NCBI GenBank assembly: GCA_023251695.1
Contig: JAHEYE010000135.1
Span: 1 to 8,760 of the forward strand
Reading direction: 5' to 3'
DNA length: 8,760 nt
Source of the DNA: Sphingobacteriaceae bacterium
GTDB taxonomy: Bacteria > Bacteroidota > Bacteroidia > B-17B0 > Aurantibacillaceae
The position numbers and the translations under genes are program-made. Within the stretch, counting starts at the first letter, position 1. Each line of letters opens with the position of its first letter. Shown piece by piece: positions 7,201 to 8,760 of this stretch. Below the pieces are notes generated by a model, which saw only the letters and a list, made by a program, of their open reading frames with translations, was not told where the DNA came from and did no database searches.

Positions 7201-7871
7201 TTTTGTAGTCCATAAAAAACAAAAGCCAGCAATGAAATAAAAAATAAAACAACAGCACAAGCTGAACGGCCTTCGCTTTTAATTGTTTTTTCATTCACTA
7301 CGATTTCAAATAAAGGAGTTCCTGATTGTGATTTTATCGTGTGCGGTAAATAATTCACCGAGTCTCGCAATTTGGTTTGCGCCGGTAATTGCATCCAGGA
7401 GGCAAAATCATTTCTAAAATAATTGTTTTGTACATCATATTCAGGTTTCACAAAAATTAAGGCAAGCCTTTTCAGATTATTTTCTTTTTTCAGTATGTAT
7501 TCATACCAACCATTACGTAAATGCAACATTCCGTTATTCTTACGTATGGCTGCTATTGGATAATCTAAGGGAATGGTGTTGGCCGACCAAAAAACAAGGC
7601 TGTCGTTTACAAATGCAAAAACAGAAATATCTTCAGCATCTAAATATTCTTTGTCGGTTTTAGAAAAACTTTCAAAAGGACTGTTTTTATCGAGATGGCT
7701 AACTAAGCTGAGGGCTTCACCGGCCTTTTTTTCCTTGAGATGAAGGTTTTTTTGAGCTTTTTCACATAATTCGGTTGTTGTGTAATTGTTAAAGAAGTTT
7801 AGTATAACCGCAGTAATGAGCGTGGCAGCCGCTATAATAATTCCCGTTTTGCTATCTAATTTACCTGACAT
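4251..7871 (-). CDS. large multi-pass NtrY-like sensor histidine kinase
   Basis: Membrane sensor kinase of 1206 residues. I count about 12 hydrophobic segments, near residues 9-27, 204-222, 235-252, 281-300, 311-332, 356-376, 391-410, 414-430, 441-457, 702-720, 736-760 and 908-931. With the N-terminus inside, this leaves three extracytoplasmic domains (about 28-203, 458-700, 761-905) and a cytoplasmic C-terminus, which is self-consistent. HAMP follows at about 931-985. The HisKA helix has the phospho-acceptor His1001 in VAHEIKNPLTPMKL, a motif typical of NtrY-type kinases. The ATPase domain has the N box (NVIKNALQ, 1111-1118), G1 (DNGCGIP, 1145-1151), F box (FTPNFTT) and G2 (GTGLGLAM, 1169-1176). 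All catalytic motifs are intact. ATG at 7871, stop TAG; no clear Shine-Dalgarno. No response regulator lies on either side, so its partner is elsewhere. The signal sensed is unknown. Confidence 0.93.
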   Translation of the reverse strand: MSGKLDSKTGIIIAAATLITAVILNFFNNYTTTELCEKAQKNLHLKEKKAGEALSLVSHLDKNSPFESFSKTDKEYLDAEDISVFAFVNDSLVFWSANTIPLDYPIAAIRKNNGMLHLRNGWYEYILKKENNLKRLALIFVKPEYDVQNNYFRNDFASWMQLPAQTKLRDSVNYLPHTIKSQSGTPLFEIVVNEKTIKSEGRSACAVVLFFISLLAFVFYGLQKAFRSKISPAKLTVITLLVLGVRALMIYFKWPGLLYSSELFMPGDYGNPQSFFNEFLGDILINVFLFLAWSGLFYKCVEFNLQSRIVKLFTIIFYFSGLVALALFLNLTVKNLVLNSTIPFEFSNFFNLNQLSFLSLSIVFLNGFSIAVLIEKFIKLFLKTEDKENRNIFILCFIVYCGLYLLIGQAYNAIEWFWLPVLFLGSVFLRQYDFTQSILSSGFRILIFALITSWLFSDYNSSREKSNTRFLADELSDRQDAILESEFSGIAGKISNDLKLKKMLYRLPLFGNETEQQLRRNYFTGYFEKFNVQLAVFDSVCMPHFKNSDLVFNNNQYFEDQVNSGFPTISDHLFFMDGYKLNSRYVGKIEFGKQEGKKAPYILYVQLEPKQFSGAGGFPDLLLDEGQQKQNRYKQISYAVYKQNKLTSSYGQYDYPAHNVDSVKLKSTAGNFRHYFVTPDKETLIVLSTKTKDFNYFFTTNSYYFIFYSLLGLCMLVVSFRISDRKLSFFSLNRRIQVFTISILFFALSAIGIFTVKLVINKSKADNLSELAEKAGQINNELNSVLLETEHLDVNGKEYTESLLKKLAVLFNSDISLYNANGFLFASSRPQLFDAGLSSKLINPLAIANFSKNESSNFGTQDKIGSLNYLSLYKPVFNKAGDLIGYMNLPYFARQSDLEEGLSDYITTLLNVYVVLFLVSLFTGLIVTAYVTKPLRIVQQQLAKISLGKRNEPIGWESNDEIGRLVNEYNLMLVKLEQSADLLAKSEREGAWQEMAKQVAHEIKNPLTPMKLNLQYLQKVVNEGGEDFEGKFKKVAASMIEQIDTLAHIANEFSNFAKMPKVNLGQVNLTEVIQSTIELFKNEQTQIVFQPGINPVFVSADKNQSLRVFNNVIKNALQSISEGKSGKIEIGMEIQDEIVMVSIKDNGCGIPETMKEKIFTPNFTTKSHGTGLGLAMVKNIINAFGGRIWFDSSENTGTTFYLTFRK

Positions 7872-8090
7872 TAAACCAAAAGCAATTTAGGTATTTTTCC
7901 TGAAATGGCTGTTCATTATTAGGTTATCGGCTGATCTTACAACTATTAACCATTAACTCTATAACAATTAACTTATTTTAATACTTAATAGCACGATTAT
8001 TGAACCTTTCGCGTCTTCGCGTGTACAACTCTATAAATACCATGTAGCGTGAACAAGCATTTTAATTGTAAAGAATACCCTTAAAAGTTT
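7872..8090. other. divergent intergenic region between kinase and sigma-factor genes
   Basis: A 219-bp AT-rich spacer that must hold the promoters of two divergent genes. I find no TAnnTTTG box on the plus strand, and only a weak TAAATTG on the minus strand (7889-7883) without a -33 partner. It contains three ATTAAC hexamers (7945, 7952, 7967) and a perfect short hairpin CGCG-TCTT-CGCG (8010-8021). Absence of a housekeeping promoter before the sigma gene would fit expression from a different sigma factor or autoregulation, but this is inference. Confidence 0.5.
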
Positions 8091-8681
8091 ATGCTGCATA
8101 AAAAAAGCAGATTTTCTGCTCTGTCGGATGAAGAACTGATGCTACACATCTGTAATGGGGAAGTATCAGCTTTTGATGAAATTTATTACAGGTACTGTAA
8201 ACAGCTGATGGGGTATTTTATAAGGATGTTGAATTTTGATAAGACTTTGGCTGAAGATGCACTCCAGGATTTATTCCTTAAAATAGCCGAAGACCCTGAA
8301 AAGTTCGACGCCTCACGTTCTTTTAAAACATGGATTTTTTCAATTGCATCCAATTCCTGCAAAAACTTTTACCGTCACCAAAAAGTGGTTACAGAAAGCA
8401 ACAGTGAACTTACTTACTTGAGAGACAAGGCCCATGACGATGAATTTTTAAAAGCGGCCGGCAGAATTGACGCAACTGAATTCCATAAAATTTTAAATGA
8501 AGCGCTTGATGAATTGCCACCCGAAAAAAAAGAAGCTTTTATTTTAAAATACCAGGAAGATAAAAGCATTGCGGATATCGCTTTTATTCAGAATTGTCCG
8601 GAAGGAAGTGTTAAGTCCAGACTCCATTATACTTTAAAAATATTGGAAGAAAAATTAAAAATATTTAACCCGGTAAACTAA
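8091..8681 (+). CDS. ECF-type (sigma-70 family) RNA polymerase sigma factor
   Basis: A 196-residue sigma factor with the two-domain ECF plan. Region 2 spans about 12-97: it starts LSDEELMLHICNGEVSAFDEIYYRY, continues with AEDALQDLFLKIAE (core-binding helix) and ends with SFKTWIFSIASNSCKNFYR, the -10-recognition part. After a linker of about 35 residues, region 4 (134-190) shows LDELPPEKKEAFILKYQEDKSIADIA and the recognition helix CPEGSVKSRLHYTLKILEEKL. There is no region 1 or 3, as expected for ECF. ATG start at 8091. The next gene starts 7 bases after the stop, which suggests co-transcription with a regulator. The target regulon cannot be read from this window. Confidence 0.93.
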   Translation: MLHKKSRFSALSDEELMLHICNGEVSAFDEIYYRYCKQLMGYFIRMLNFDKTLAEDALQDLFLKIAEDPEKFDASRSFKTWIFSIASNSCKNFYRHQKVVTESNSELTYLRDKAHDDEFLKAAGRIDATEFHKILNEALDELPPEKKEAFILKYQEDKSIADIAFIQNCPEGSVKSRLHYTLKILEEKLKIFNPVN

Positions 8682-8688
8682 AAAAACA

Positions 8689-8760
8689 ATGGAAAACAAC
8701 ATCGGAAATTTTTTAAAAAATAAATTATCAATAGATGATTTAGATCTTGAAACGCCTGAT
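8689..8760 (+). CDS. start of a downstream gene, possibly the cognate anti-sigma factor (partial)
   Basis: An open frame from ATG 8689 runs to the window end: 24 codons, beginning MENNIGNFLKNKLSIDDLD. Seven bases separate it from the sigma-factor stop. ECF sigma genes are commonly followed by their anti-sigma gene, and the short acidic/polar N-terminus with no early membrane segment fits the cytoplasmic tail of such a protein. Too little is visible to identify a family; the gene call rests on position, ATG and open frame. Confidence 0.55.
   Translation, partial: MENNIGNFLKNKLSIDDLDLETPD

Noticed and set aside
7883..7889. TAAATTG as a promoter -7 box for the kinase gene
   Set aside because: One base short of TAnnTTTG, only 11 bases from the ATG, and no -33 element at the right distance.

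Overview
The window is AT-rich, with very short intergenic gaps, few Shine-Dalgarno sequences and one good Bacteroidota-type promoter (TAnnTTTG box). Together with the protein styles (a very large NtrY-like kinase, a KS/ACP set of the aryl-polyene/flexirubin kind, and an ECF sigma factor paired with a downstream gene), this points to a Bacteroidota chromosome. The genus cannot be told from the sequence.

Layout. Positions 1-4004, minus strand, read right to left: a tight five-gene operon. It begins with a crotonase-family enoyl-CoA hydratase (4004-3216), followed by a complete ketosynthase with a full Cys-His-His triad (3199-2072), a 210-residue protein resembling only the N-terminal half of a ketosynthase (2069-1437), an acyl carrier protein (1431-1174), and a second complete-triad ketosynthase (1173 to beyond position 1) that lacks only its extreme C-terminus here. 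Gaps are 16, 2, 5 and 0 bases. Both active ketosynthases appear to start at TTG. A promoter lies at 4027-4058.

Positions 4005-4250: an intergenic region with a 49-51 bp direct repeat in two copies (27 bp identical) and an 11-bp inverted partner of the repeat core. Positions 4251-7871, minus strand: a 1206-residue sensor histidine kinase with about 12 membrane segments, three extracytoplasmic loops, HAMP, and an NtrY-like HisKA/HATPase core; no response regulator is next to it. Positions 7872-8090: a divergent intergenic region with small repeats but no convincing promoter. Positions 8091-8681, plus strand: an ECF sigma factor, followed 7 bases later by the first 24 codons of a gene that by position may encode its anti-sigma factor.

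How it fits together. The minus-strand operon looks like one end of a type II, discrete-protein fatty-acid/polyketide-like assembly line: an ACP carries the chain, two ketosynthases can condense, and the half-size ketosynthase homologue may be a non-catalytic partner. This is the pattern of aryl polyene/flexirubin-type clusters, but the diagnostic tailoring genes (ammonia-lyase, acyltransferases, ketoreductase, hot-dog dehydratases) are not in the window, so the product is inferred. The kinase and sigma-factor genes are separate transcription units with no visible functional link to the operon.
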